IMG/VR virus record: IMGVR_UViG_3300017989_000150 | Span: 1-51,685 of that record | DNA length: 51,685 nt | DNA from: a virus | Strand: one strand, 5' to 3' | Shown here: positions 29,880-37,630 of the stretch, piece by piece | How positions within the stretch are numbered: the first letter of the stretch is position 1 | Layout: every line of letters begins with the position of its first letter | Program-made: the position numbers and the translations under genes | Notes under the pieces: generated by a model | What the model was told of the DNA's origin: nothing | Database searches by the model: none | Seen by the model: the letters and a program-made list of their open reading frames with translations, nothing else

Positions 29880-30791
29880 TCACACCTCCGGTGGATGGTA
29901 CCGATTCCGCCTCTCTGTTAGGGCCTCCAAGTTGTAGGCCGGGCGGAAGTTCAGCTCATCCGCGAAATCGACCCGGATTGGATCGATACCTCTGATCGGG
30001 AGTTTGTATTCGACATCCGTCTTGGGAACCCTAGAACATGTCACAACCTGGCTTACGAGAGCCTCGTCCCGGTAAGAGGGCTCCACTATATTAGCACGCC
30101 ACCGACCATTTTTGGAATCGACAACGATATCCTGGGGCTTGACCTCGGGATACCCGGAAAACCTGAAGCGCTTCTGGGTAGGTTCACTGCGACGCATACC
30201 GTCGAGGTGGTCTGACTTACCTGGATTTCCTAGGAGGATAATCCTGGTAGTGATGGGGCGGAAGAACCCCGTGACGAACCCGGTATCGAAGCACTCTTGG
30301 CACTGTGACACTGTGCGTACGGATTTGACCTCGTCCCAACAGGTCGAGCAGCGCTGCCCGAAGACTCTCCGCTGGAACAGGTAGGCCGATCGTCCGAACT
30401 TGTTCAGGAGGAGCCGCATCCTGTAGATCGCTTCTCGCGCATCGAAGGGCGGGTCAGGGTCTCGACTGACGCCACCAGGGTCAAGACCGTCTTTGACCTC
30501 TTCAGGTGTTCGGGCTCCGTACTCTTCCGTTGCCGAAGTAGCCCTGTTGACCACCCGGATGCGGTAGTAGTAGGGGGCCCACACGCGGCCTTCCCTGGCT
30601 CGATTGTCCCTCCAGATGTATTGGTCAACGAGCGGACCCCCCACTACCTCGTAGGGGCCGGCTTGGCCCCCAGAGCGGAGGACGTAGAAGTCGTAGTCGG
30701 AAAGAGACTCAGCGGTGGGCTCGATCTGCCAAACGACGTGCGAGTACTCCATTGAGAAGCTTCGTACTCTGATCTGCCTGACAACCAGCAT
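29880..30791 (-). CDS. Fibronectin-III-like virion protein with zinc knuckle
   Basis: A 303-residue protein. Its first 100 residues (SYSHVVWQIEPTAESLSDYDFYVLRSG and a following strand with YYYRIRVVN) look like an FnIII domain. The middle contains CSTCWDEV and CQECFDTG (about residues 153-173), one zinc knuckle. The rest is beta-rich. It lies between the MCP/connector genes and the tail genes, so a neck or tail-completion role is plausible. The start ATG 30791 is coupled to the upstream stop; its site is weak. Confidence 0.6.
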   Translation of the reverse strand: MLVVRQIRVRSFSMEYSHVVWQIEPTAESLSDYDFYVLRSGGQAGPYEVVGGPLVDQYIWRDNRAREGRVWAPYYYRIRVVNRATSATEEYGARTPEEVKDGLDPGGVSRDPDPPFDAREAIYRMRLLLNKFGRSAYLFQRRVFGQRCSTCWDEVKSVRTVSQCQECFDTGFVTGFFRPITTRIILLGNPGKSDHLDGMRRSEPTQKRFRFSGYPEVKPQDIVVDSKNGRWRANIVEPSYRDEALVSQVVTCSRVPKTDVEYKLPIRGIDPIRVDFADELNFRPAYNLEALTERRNRYHPPEV

Positions 30792-30795
30792 CCAT

Positions 30796-31587
30796 TTACC
30801 CAGTGGCCGACATGTAAAGTAGGGGAAGGGCCATAGACCCAATTGAGGGCTGACCGGCTCTCAGGGCGATATCGATGTCAGCTTCTTCGAGCTTCTTTGC
30901 CTGCTCTTCCAAAGACCTCTTCGACGCCTCATTCGCCCGAGCTACCTGTTTGATTCCTCTGAGCATCCCGAAGACGCCCATGCTGCCCAGGAGCAGCGGC
31001 CATTTATGCTTCCGGACCCACTTGACTCCCGACTTGAGTGGTTTGTATGCGCCTACCTCCTCTGCTGCCATAGACGTAACCATACGTCCTACGGGAGCGT
31101 CGAGAGGCTCGGGGGCCCCGTGTCGAAGGAGCTTCTTGGCTATCTCTGCGCCTTCTTCGAACTCTTTTCTAGCAAAGGCCTCCTGCACGCGCTTTTTGAA
31201 GAGCTCTCGCGTCTCCTCAATTCCCATGCCCGTACGCTCTGACAAGAGCTCGAGGTCGCTACCAGCTTGTTGGAGGACTTTGTCGACGTCGCCTCCAGCA
31301 GTAGCGATGGCCTGACCCAAGTTGGAGGCGAAGGGTTTGCGGTAGGCCCGCTCGCCCGCGGCACGAATCCCGCCCTCTATGAGGGGCATGGTCGACAAGA
31401 GGATGGCGCCCCCTACCCCGGAAGTCACAGCTCCCCTACCGGCCTCTGAAAGGCCGTAAGAGAGCGGGCTACCGGCAAAGGTCCGGGACGCCGAGGTGAG
31501 AAGTTGCGCGCGCTCTTCCAGCGGCCTGTGCTTCTCGGAGGCCCTGAACTGCTGTACCCGCGCTTCCTCAATCGGAGACAGCGGCAT
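30796..31587 (-). CDS. Virion-type protein with hydrophobic segments
   Basis: A 263-residue protein: charged N-terminal 40 residues, a glycine-rich hydrophobic block (about 47-75), a helical charged middle with REL, ELFKKRV, EGAEIAKKLL, and two hydrophobic segments around 185-206 and at the C-terminus. It resembles the other membrane-like proteins of the virion region, although the tag is weak (EIAKKLL). Unknown role. ATG 31587 has only GTAGGTT upstream but is coupled to the upstream stop. Confidence 0.6.
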   Translation of the reverse strand: MPLSPIEEARVQQFRASEKHRPLEERAQLLTSASRTFAGSPLSYGLSEAGRGAVTSGVGGAILLSTMPLIEGGIRAAGERAYRKPFASNLGQAIATAGGDVDKVLQQAGSDLELLSERTGMGIEETRELFKKRVQEAFARKEFEEGAEIAKKLLRHGAPEPLDAPVGRMVTSMAAEEVGAYKPLKSGVKWVRKHKWPLLLGSMGVFGMLRGIKQVARANEASKRSLEEQAKKLEEADIDIALRAGQPSIGSMALPLLYMSATG

Positions 31588-31590
31588 AAC

Positions 31591-32082
31591 CTACTGGCCT
31601 TGGCGACGCTTCAGCTCCGCTGCTGCACGAGCGCCCAACTTGCGCATGAAACGCGGGTCGGAGGCGAGCTTCTCGCCCTCAACGAGGAGACTGGCTTGAG
31701 CCAGCTTCTCTTGACCGATAGCAGCCCGCGCCAAGTTCCGTCCCTGCTGCTCGGCCATGGCGGCCTCGTTGTAGAACTCCATGTAAGCAGCGGTCTTGAA
31801 CATGGCATCTTCGCCAAGGAGGGTCAGAGCCGCAATCTCAGTCTCCGGCATCCGGTTGACGTCGTCGGAGTCGAGCGGGATACCAGAAGCCAGCTTCACG
31901 CGCGTGTCGTCGCTGAGAGCAAAGAAAGCCCGGTCCTCGTCAGAGAGCTGAGAGTCGAACTCTTCTGTGTCTCCAGAGACCATCGAACGAGCAACTTTGC
32001 TGATCCCGCTCTCTGCACTCGCGGTCTTCTCCAACACGAAGTCGTTGAATGGCGCGAGGTAGATGTTCTTGTGTCTTGCCAT
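31591..32082 (-). CDS. Virion-type protein with LEKTA tag
   Basis: A 163-residue protein with the tag LEKTA at residues 17-21 and a second K-x-A (SKVA) nine residues later. The rest is helical and rich in A, E and D. Probably a small head or neck protein; class unknown. ATG 32082 follows GGAGGCTGAC. Confidence 0.65.
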   Translation of the reverse strand: MARHKNIYLAPFNDFVLEKTASAESGISKVARSMVSGDTEEFDSQLSDEDRAFFALSDDTRVKLASGIPLDSDDVNRMPETEIAALTLLGEDAMFKTAAYMEFYNEAAMAEQQGRNLARAAIGQEKLAQASLLVEGEKLASDPRFMRKLGARAAAELKRRQGQ

Positions 32083-32091
32083 GTCAGCCTC

Positions 32092-32526
32092 CTACTGAGC
32101 CATGCTGCGAAGGATGTGGGCAAGCTTCGGGACGATCTCTTCGGTGGAGGTTGCCTTCTCCTCCTCCTCCTTCTCGTCCTTCTTCTCTCCCTCGTCCTTC
32201 TTCTCGGCCTCCTCTTGGGCGACCTTTTTCATCTCGTCCCAAAACCCGTGGAGCTGGACGCGCCCGAGGAAGTCGTGGAAGGCAGCTACCTTCTCCGCCT
32301 GCTCCTCTGGAGAGTCCTCTCCAGGAGGCTCCGGCGCAGACTCATCCGGCTCTTGTGCGGCTGCAGCCAAAGCTGCGAGCTCTTCTTCAGAGAGCTGGCT
32401 GAGGTCTACCTTGTCGGCCACCTCTTCGGGAGAGGGAGCAGTCTCTTCCGGCTCATCCCTCTCCAGGGGCTCGACACCGCTGGCTTCCTCTGCGGTCTTG
32501 AGCATGAAATCGAGTACTCCTGACAT
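32092..32526 (-). CDS. Acidic virion-type protein with MLKTA tag
   Basis: A 144-residue protein with the tag MLKTA at residues 8-12, then a strongly acidic E/P-rich region and a K/E-rich helical C-terminus. A second motif (MKKVA) lies near residue 99. This composition resembles scaffold or decoy-like internal proteins. ATG 32526 follows GGAGAAGACGAA; upstream extension would overlap another gene. Confidence 0.64.
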   Translation of the reverse strand: MSGVLDFMLKTAEEASGVEPLERDEPEETAPSPEEVADKVDLSQLSEEELAALAAAAQEPDESAPEPPGEDSPEEQAEKVAAFHDFLGRVQLHGFWDEMKKVAQEEAEKKDEGEKKDEKEEEEKATSTEEIVPKLAHILRSMAQ

Positions 32527-32537
32527 TTCGTCTTCTC

Positions 32538-33023
32538 CTACGTGTAGTGGCCGTAATACCCAGCCGAGTACAAGACGTACTCTGAGTGTATCCCGGTCGC
32601 TTGCCCTAGAGCACGCTGGATGTTCTGGGCGATCTTCCAACGTGTCTTCTTCGTTTCGTATTCTTGCCTGAAGATGTTCGCAAGCGCAAGCATTGCTTGG
32701 TGCTTGTCGAGATCAACACTGAACCCACCGTCAGTGTAACTCAAAGCATTGCGAAGGTTCAATACGGCGGCGGAAGTAAGGGCTTCTGCCGCCACACCCT
32801 TGAGGATGATGGACCTCGGCAGATTTTCGAGCCTCAGAGTGCCCAGAGGAGGCGGGGTAGCCGAGAAGTCATCCAGAACCTCGATGATGTACCATCTCAG
32901 CTGCCGGTCTGACGTCTCCTCGGCATCCAGGAGCCTATTCAACTCAGGGTAGTCCCGGAGATAAGCTCTGACTTCTTCGAGGGTTGACTTGAAGGTCTTG
33001 GCTGGATCGAGTGTGAGGGTCAT
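32538..33023 (-). CDS. Probable head completion or connector protein
   Basis: A 161-residue protein: helical, with LLDAEETSDRQLRWYIIEVLDDF, then RNALSYTDGGFSVDLDKHQAML and a K/R-rich tail ending EYVLYSAGYYGHYT. Its size and place after the MCP gene suit a head-tail adaptor, but no family motif was found. ATG 33023 follows GAGGCTAGGCT. It has no [F/L/M]xKxA tag. Confidence 0.5.
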   Translation of the reverse strand: MTLTLDPAKTFKSTLEEVRAYLRDYPELNRLLDAEETSDRQLRWYIIEVLDDFSATPPPLGTLRLENLPRSIILKGVAAEALTSAAVLNLRNALSYTDGGFSVDLDKHQAMLALANIFRQEYETKKTRWKIAQNIQRALGQATGIHSEYVLYSAGYYGHYT

Positions 33024-33032
33024 AGCCTAGCC

Positions 33033-33215
33033 TCAAGCCAGGCGTACGATCTGGCTCTTTCCGTTGCGGAGTTCCCGGATGCTGATGAGTTTCCCATCCC
33101 AGTCCCACTGCTGCTTCGTGATCTTGTCAGTGTCCACGACAACAGGTTTCTGGTCCCCGTACTTGATGGTCACTCCCGCAACCTGGATATTCTGGATGGG
33201 CTTGCGAGCCTTCAT
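33033..33215 (-). CDS. Very small basic protein
   Basis: A 60-residue beta-like basic protein of unknown function. ATG 33215 overlaps the upstream TGA (ATGA), which supports it. It is too short to place in a family. Confidence 0.58.
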   Translation of the reverse strand: MKARKPIQNIQVAGVTIKYGDQKPVVVDTDKITKQQWDWDGKLISIRELRNGKSQIVRLA

Positions 33216-33748
33216 TCCAGCTCTCCCACGCGGCCCTCTAGGGTCGCTAGCACGGTCTTGCGAGCCTTGCCGTCCGTCTCGAGCTCGTGGAGCTCGCAGA
33301 GCAGGTCGACGTCGTCACACTCTTTGACGTAGGCGATGACGGACTTCGCGCCCTTTCCCAAAAGGTCTGCCTTGTCCACCTCCTCCGCTGACCCAGTGGT
33401 CGTCTCTGGAGCAGGTTCCTCGACAGGTTCCTCGACAGGTTCCTCGGCAACCTCCTCGGCAACTTCTGGAGTCTCCTCCTCGGTCTCCTTGGTAGTTGCA
33501 AGCAGCCAATCAGGCAGCGGCTCTCCGTCGAGTGCTTCGACGAGGAGCTGTCCAGTCCTGGCATACCGTACGAGAGGGCGGAGGGCGTTCTCGGTCACAA
33601 TCGCCATGTGGCGACCGCGTTTCCCAAGTCGACGCCGTCGCCCAGGCGGTGTCCCGGGCGGAAGGCTGGAGCTCGCCCCGAAGGGTATCGGGGTCCGCAC
33701 CAACCCTCGTCCACCAGAGACGTTGGTGATCCTGAAGCGCCGTTCCAT
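33212..33748 (-). CDS. Virion-region protein with E/P-rich repeat linker
   Basis: A 178-residue protein in three parts: a basic, proline-rich N-terminus (1-48), an acidic linker with repeated EEPVEEPVEEP, and a helical C-terminal region (120-178). The linker is encoded by 12-bp tandem repeats. ATG 33748 follows AGGAGAGGTAC; a shorter start at 33607 lacks a site. Its position after the MCP suggests a small head protein. Confidence 0.62.
   Translation of the reverse strand: MERRFRITNVSGGRGLVRTPIPFGASSSLPPGTPPGRRRRLGKRGRHMAIVTENALRPLVRYARTGQLLVEALDGEPLPDWLLATTKETEEETPEVAEEVAEEPVEEPVEEPAPETTTGSAEEVDKADLLGKGAKSVIAYVKECDDVDLLCELHELETDGKARKTVLATLEGRVGELE
33412..33459 (-). repeat. 12-bp tandem repeats in an acidic linker
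   Basis: CAGGTTCCTCGA occurs at 33412-33423 and 33424-33435, with a third copy differing in the last base (33436-33447) and a diverged fourth. Each unit encodes four residues of the EEPV linker. Confidence 0.75.
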
Positions 33749-33757
33749 GTACCTCTC

Positions 33758-34822
33758 CTAGGAGAGCACCACCTGCGGATAGGTGGGGCCGCCGTCGAAC
33801 ACCGGGTTCGTCTGCTGGAACAGGTCGTCCTCATCCGGCAGCGTGTCGGAGTCGGTGCTTCCGCCGGACTGCCCATTGTAGAGCTCCAGCTTGGCGACCG
33901 AGCTGATGTTGGCGATAGCGATCGCCACATCCTGCCATGCCTGCCAACGGATCAAGTTCGCGATCTTGTCGATGTAGAACTTGACGTCGTTCAGGATGAA
34001 GAAGAAGCCCAGGAAGTCCGGCTCGGTGTAGCCGTAGACGTTCCCTGTCTGGAGCAGATCGGTCTTCACCGTCCGCACGACCAGGTAGTTGAGGACCTTG
34101 TCGTACTTGTAGCCCTCGACCAGAGTCTCGGACTGCTTCGGTGAACCTGCATCCTCGACCGTCCACTTCAACAAGTTGTTGAAGTCGATGTCGTTCATCC
34201 AGATCTTGTTGAGGCGCTTCCGGTTCCCGTCCTCGAGCATGGAGTTCGCCAAGTCGACGAAGTCCGGGCGCTCGATGTCGAAGCGGTCGCCTGTGACGCC
34301 GTGGGCCACGCGGTCAGCCGATGCCTGCGCGCCGAGGATCCGGCGGCCGGTGGAGACGATGGCGGCCTGCGAGAACGTCAACCATTCCAGGTCCTCGATC
34401 TCTTGCAGGTCCTTGCCTGTGTTCTCCTCGATCAGCTTGGTGACCGGAGCCTCGTACGCGAGCAAGTGCTGCTCGCGGATCTGGAACATCTCGCTCGAGA
34501 TGGTGAACAGCGGAATGTCCACACGCTTGGTGCTGACGATCCGTGCCTCCGGCTGTGCCCCAAAGGTGAGGGGAACGGCCTTCGAGCCAGGTTCCAGGTC
34601 CTTCCGGACGACAAGGGTGTCGTTGGTGAGGCTGGGGATGACCCGCTGTGCGCTTGGGTCGAGCCTCTCGGGCGGGAGAATCCGCCGTACAGCGGACTCC
34701 TCGCGCAGGTGGTCACGCACATAGGCGCGGCCGGCCTGGGCCATCTTCTTGATGCCCCCCTCCTCATTGTCCAGGAAGGCCATGAAGGCCCGGTTGAACT
34801 GTACGGGGTTCTTTGCGCTCAT
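33758..34822 (-). CDS. Major capsid protein (HK97-fold candidate)
   Basis: A 354-residue protein in the standard MCP position, after small scaffold-like genes and before connector-like ones. Its composition is that of a phage capsid protein: an N-terminal helical region with an internal K-x-A tag (IKKMA near residue 26), then beta/alpha alternation with WTVEDAGSPKQSETLVEGYKYD and a C-terminal part with LIRWQAWQDVAIAIANISSVAKLEL. This resembles major capsid proteins of large myoviruses. No signature motif exists for the fold, so the call rests on gene order and pattern. ATG 34822 has GGAGTGAATTG upstream. Confidence 0.82.
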   Translation of the reverse strand: MSAKNPVQFNRAFMAFLDNEEGGIKKMAQAGRAYVRDHLREESAVRRILPPERLDPSAQRVIPSLTNDTLVVRKDLEPGSKAVPLTFGAQPEARIVSTKRVDIPLFTISSEMFQIREQHLLAYEAPVTKLIEENTGKDLQEIEDLEWLTFSQAAIVSTGRRILGAQASADRVAHGVTGDRFDIERPDFVDLANSMLEDGNRKRLNKIWMNDIDFNNLLKWTVEDAGSPKQSETLVEGYKYDKVLNYLVVRTVKTDLLQTGNVYGYTEPDFLGFFFILNDVKFYIDKIANLIRWQAWQDVAIAIANISSVAKLELYNGQSGGSTDSDTLPDEDDLFQQTNPVFDGGPTYPQVVLS

Positions 34823-34866
34823 CAATTCACTCCATGCAGCTAGATGCTACGGTTGTCCCCTACTCG

Positions 34867-35358
34867 CTACGCAATCGAGAGGGTGAACTTCGCCGACGTG
34901 ATGCGCATCGGAGTGTACTCCGTGGGCGTGTCGGGTGGGTTCTCCACGATCGCGACGACGTTGTCCTTGTCGGTGTCAGCCGGCACCAGGACAGAGTAGT
35001 TCTGCCCACCGATAGCCACCTGATTCACCTTCAGGGGTGTTCCCTCGTCGTACGAGGCGGTGCCGTCGTAGCAGGTCGTGAGAGCGTGGTCCCAGACCAG
35101 ATACATCTCGGACCGTCCCAGGGCTTGGCAATCCGTCGAGCCCTTGGGGCTTGCGACCGGATAGGCCAACTTGGGTCCGGCGTCCGCGGCGTCGTGTCGC
35201 TCGAGGGTCTTCTTGACCGCATCCTTGGGACGAAGCCACTCGCCCTGCTCGAGAGCGTTGGCGGCCGTCGGGTCGAGGATGGCGACCGGGTCCACCTTCC
35301 GATTGTGTCGGACGGCGATGTCCTCGGGGTTCAAGACCTGGAAAGTTCCGAATGCCAT
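34867..35358 (-). CDS. Small head protein, decoration-like
   Basis: A 163-residue protein immediately upstream of the MCP gene. It is beta-rich with AIGGQNYSVLVPADTDKDNVVAIV and an alanine-rich end, and has no K-x-A tag. Capsid decoration or head-stabilisation proteins often take this position. ATG 35358 follows AGGAGAACACA. Confidence 0.58.
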   Translation of the reverse strand: MAFGTFQVLNPEDIAVRHNRKVDPVAILDPTAANALEQGEWLRPKDAVKKTLERHDAADAGPKLAYPVASPKGSTDCQALGRSEMYLVWDHALTTCYDGTASYDEGTPLKVNQVAIGGQNYSVLVPADTDKDNVVAIVENPPDTPTEYTPMRITSAKFTLSIA

Positions 35359-35370
35359 TGTGTTCTCCTA

Positions 35371-35766
35371 TCAGTCCTCGAAGTCGAAGTCCCCACCGAG
35401 CACGAGGCTTGAAATGGGGTCCATCTTACCGCTACCGGTCGAGTCGTCGCTGTCGTCCGACCCTTCCTTCCCGAAGAAGTCGCCGGTAGCGTACTCCAGT
35501 CCCTGCTCGACCACATCAAGAGACTTGTCGGAAGCGAGGGTCTCTTTGACCCAGTCTTCCACGCTCTCATGCGCGCCGTCGATGATACCACGATCGACAG
35601 CCTTCTTGGCAAGCTCTCTGGTACGCTTCTCCCGATCGTGCTCGCTTTTGCACTCGGCGAGCTTGGTGTTCTCGTCCCGGAGCTGGCGAATCTGCGCCTG
35701 CTGAGTACGGAGAACCTGAGCGGTTTTCGCGAAGAGGGCCTGTACTTTTGTGCCTGACTGGTTCAT
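35371..35766 (-). CDS. Scaffold-like coiled-coil protein with FAKTA tag
   Basis: A 131-residue protein: tag FAKTA at residues 12-16, a coiled-coil region (QLRDENTKLAECKSEHDREKRTRELAK), and an acidic tail with DSDDSTGSGKMD and DFDFED at the end. Short coiled-coil proteins before the MCP are usually scaffolding proteins that are degraded by the prohead protease. ATG 35766 follows GGGAAGGAC. Confidence 0.62.
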   Translation of the reverse strand: MNQSGTKVQALFAKTAQVLRTQQAQIRQLRDENTKLAECKSEHDREKRTRELAKKAVDRGIIDGAHESVEDWVKETLASDKSLDVVEQGLEYATGDFFGKEGSDDSDDSTGSGKMDPISSLVLGGDFDFED

Positions 35767-35775
35767 GTCCTTCCC

Positions 35776-36450
35776 TCAGCTGCCCCGAGTTTTCACCCCT
35801 GCGGCTTCCGCATTGTCAAAGTTCCGGTGGAGAACCGGATCCGTGAAGGGGGCTTCGTTGAACAGACCGCTCAGGACACCGACCTTGCTGACTTGGACAG
35901 CCTGGCGCTTCTTGAAGGCCTGGACTGCGCCATGATCCGCCAGGAATGGGATCCGGGTGCTGATCGGGGTCCCCTCACCGGCAGCGTACTCTTGGGGGGA
36001 CGTTGCCGATTCGTTCTCAGCGGCAGCGACCTTGTCGGGGATCCCTGCGGGGGTCTCCGTCACTGTCGCGATCTGCGGAGCGTTGTCGGAATGCGTGTCC
36101 CGCCCCTCGTCGGTACCTGGCTCGGTCTCGGAACCGCTCTGGGCGGTATGTGGACTCGGCCCGACCGTGTCTTTGGGTTGGGTTTCGATGGTGCTCCGGC
36201 TCTCGTCCGTTGGCGGCTGTACCGCTGGTGAGTCTGTCCCTGTGTTGGGACCGACCTCACTGATCTTCGAGAGGGCGCGGGGGTCCCCAGCGAGGCGCTC
36301 GAACGCCGACGCCAGTTTATCCACGCTCGCGTCGAAGGACGGAGCTGGAGCGCTCGTTGGCTCTTGGCGAGCTTGGGAAGAAGCTACTTTCTCCCGCGCA
36401 CGCACCAACGAGCCCTGGATGAGCTGTTCGATTTCGCTGGTTCGCTTCAT
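35776..36450 (-). CDS. Low-complexity virion-region protein
   Basis: A 224-residue protein dominated by a disordered T/S/P/E-rich middle (residues 65-160), with possible tags EKVAS near the N-terminus and DKLAS and DKVAA later. Function unknown; possibly a scaffold or internal-core component, since it shares an operon with the protease. ATG 36450 overlaps the upstream stop (GATGA). Confidence 0.58.
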   Translation of the reverse strand: MKRTSEIEQLIQGSLVRAREKVASSQARQEPTSAPAPSFDASVDKLASAFERLAGDPRALSKISEVGPNTGTDSPAVQPPTDESRSTIETQPKDTVGPSPHTAQSGSETEPGTDEGRDTHSDNAPQIATVTETPAGIPDKVAAAENESATSPQEYAAGEGTPISTRIPFLADHGAVQAFKKRQAVQVSKVGVLSGLFNEAPFTDPVLHRNFDNAEAAGVKTRGS

Positions 36451-37352
36451 CAGTCTCCTCCGCTGAGAGCTGCTGCTGTACCAAGGCCACCGGCTGCGAG
36501 TGTGCCGCCGCCGATCAGCTGAGCTGCTCTCCGAGCTCCGATGATGTCAGCAGGCTCGAGTCCGGGAGCACCCTTGGAGTAGGTGGACGGGCGCTTGAGC
36601 AAGCTGCGGATGATGCTTTCGTCATCGCCGACACCCAATACACCTCGAAGCTGCTCTTTTCGGGATCCGAAAGACCCGACGTTGGCCAGCGGAGAATCGG
36701 CAGGGCTCTTCATCGCGTCTCGAAGGCGTCTACCTCCTCGACCCAAGCTCTCCGCTGCCCCGCTTACAGCTTCTCGTGCTGCTCTTCCGAAAGCCACCTT
36801 CTCCAAATACTCGTCGAAGGAGACCCCTGCCATTTCGGCATAGGCGATCTTGGCCATCTCGTCGGCGAGAGCCTCAGCGGCGACCTTTTGCATGAACTCG
36901 TCTTTGGCGACCATCGCCGATGCTGCCACCTTGACATGGCGATCGTTGTCGGCGAGCAGGTGAGGATACTGTTGAAGGAAGGCAGCTCCGATGGATGCGA
37001 GGGCCTCTTTGGTCTCCTCGTCCATCTTCTCCTTCTTCTCTTCGGCTTTCTCCTCAGCCTTGTCTTCGACCTTCTCTTGCTGAGCTTTGAACTCGGGAGG
37101 AACTTCGCCCTCCATCGCAGTCTTCTCCTCAGCCTTCTGCTCTGGAGTCTTCGACTCGCTGGTCGACCCGTTGGTCGCCTCGCTTGTCTCCTTCTCCTTC
37201 TTCTCTTCGTCTTCTTGGGCCGCCTTTCCGAGGCCCGCGAGGGCGTCGTTCACCAGATCGTCGATCTGGGAGGAAGCAAGCTTGGTCGGACCTCCCTGGT
37301 CGGGCGGAAGGTTCTCCATGATGCGACGAAGGATGTCGACTTCACGTGCCAT
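36450..37352 (-). CDS. Scaffold-like E/K-rich protein with repeated K-x-A tags
   Basis: A 300-residue protein. An E/K-rich coiled-coil stretch (residues 45-105) precedes a segment with three tags, FMQKVA, MAKIA and YLEKVA, each followed by a small helix (AGVSFDEYLEKVAFG). The C-terminus is glycine-rich and hydrophobic. AGVSFDEY/F also occurs in the neighbour at 37357-37620. The layout fits an assembly core or scaffold protein processed at several sites. ATG 37352 follows GGAGCTGATCAG. Confidence 0.62.
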   Translation of the reverse strand: MAREVDILRRIMENLPPDQGGPTKLASSQIDDLVNDALAGLGKAAQEDEEKKEKETSEATNGSTSESKTPEQKAEEKTAMEGEVPPEFKAQQEKVEDKAEEKAEEKKEKMDEETKEALASIGAAFLQQYPHLLADNDRHVKVAASAMVAKDEFMQKVAAEALADEMAKIAYAEMAGVSFDEYLEKVAFGRAAREAVSGAAESLGRGGRRLRDAMKSPADSPLANVGSFGSRKEQLRGVLGVGDDESIIRSLLKRPSTYSKGAPGLEPADIIGARRAAQLIGGGTLAAGGLGTAAALSGGD

Positions 37353-37356
37353 CTGA

Positions 37357-37620
37357 TCAGCTCCTTACGATATCGTCCAGACTCAACGGGTTTCTGGCCT
37401 TGAACTCGTCGAACGAGACCCCGGCTTCTTCCGCTGCTGCGATCTTCTCGAGCTCGTCGAGAAAAATCGCTGCCGAGTACTCTCCGCTCAGTACACCAGC
37501 AGAATGCCTCTGAGCCGCTTCCTTTGTCAAGGCCCGGTTCGCGTCTATGATTGCCAGCGCAGTACTGCGGTTGACGATCAGACTTCCGATTTCGGCCGCT
37601 GCTTTCTTGTCGATCGGCAT
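37357..37620 (-). CDS. Small virion-region protein with two tags
   Basis: An 87-residue protein with tags LTKEA near residue 32 and LEKIA near residue 59, followed by AEEAGVSFDEFKARNP, a variant of the segment in the larger neighbour. The shared segment suggests the two genes arose by duplication or use the same interaction helix. ATG 37620 follows GGAGCGACGCG. Confidence 0.6.
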   Translation of the reverse strand: MPIDKKAAAEIGSLIVNRSTALAIIDANRALTKEAAQRHSAGVLSGEYSAAIFLDELEKIAAAEEAGVSFDEFKARNPLSLDDIVRS

Positions 37621-37630
37621 CGCGTCGCTC

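Noticed and set aside
31504-32523. A 339-codon plus-strand frame
   Set aside because: It is leucine-rich, antisense to three coupled minus-strand virion genes with good start sites.
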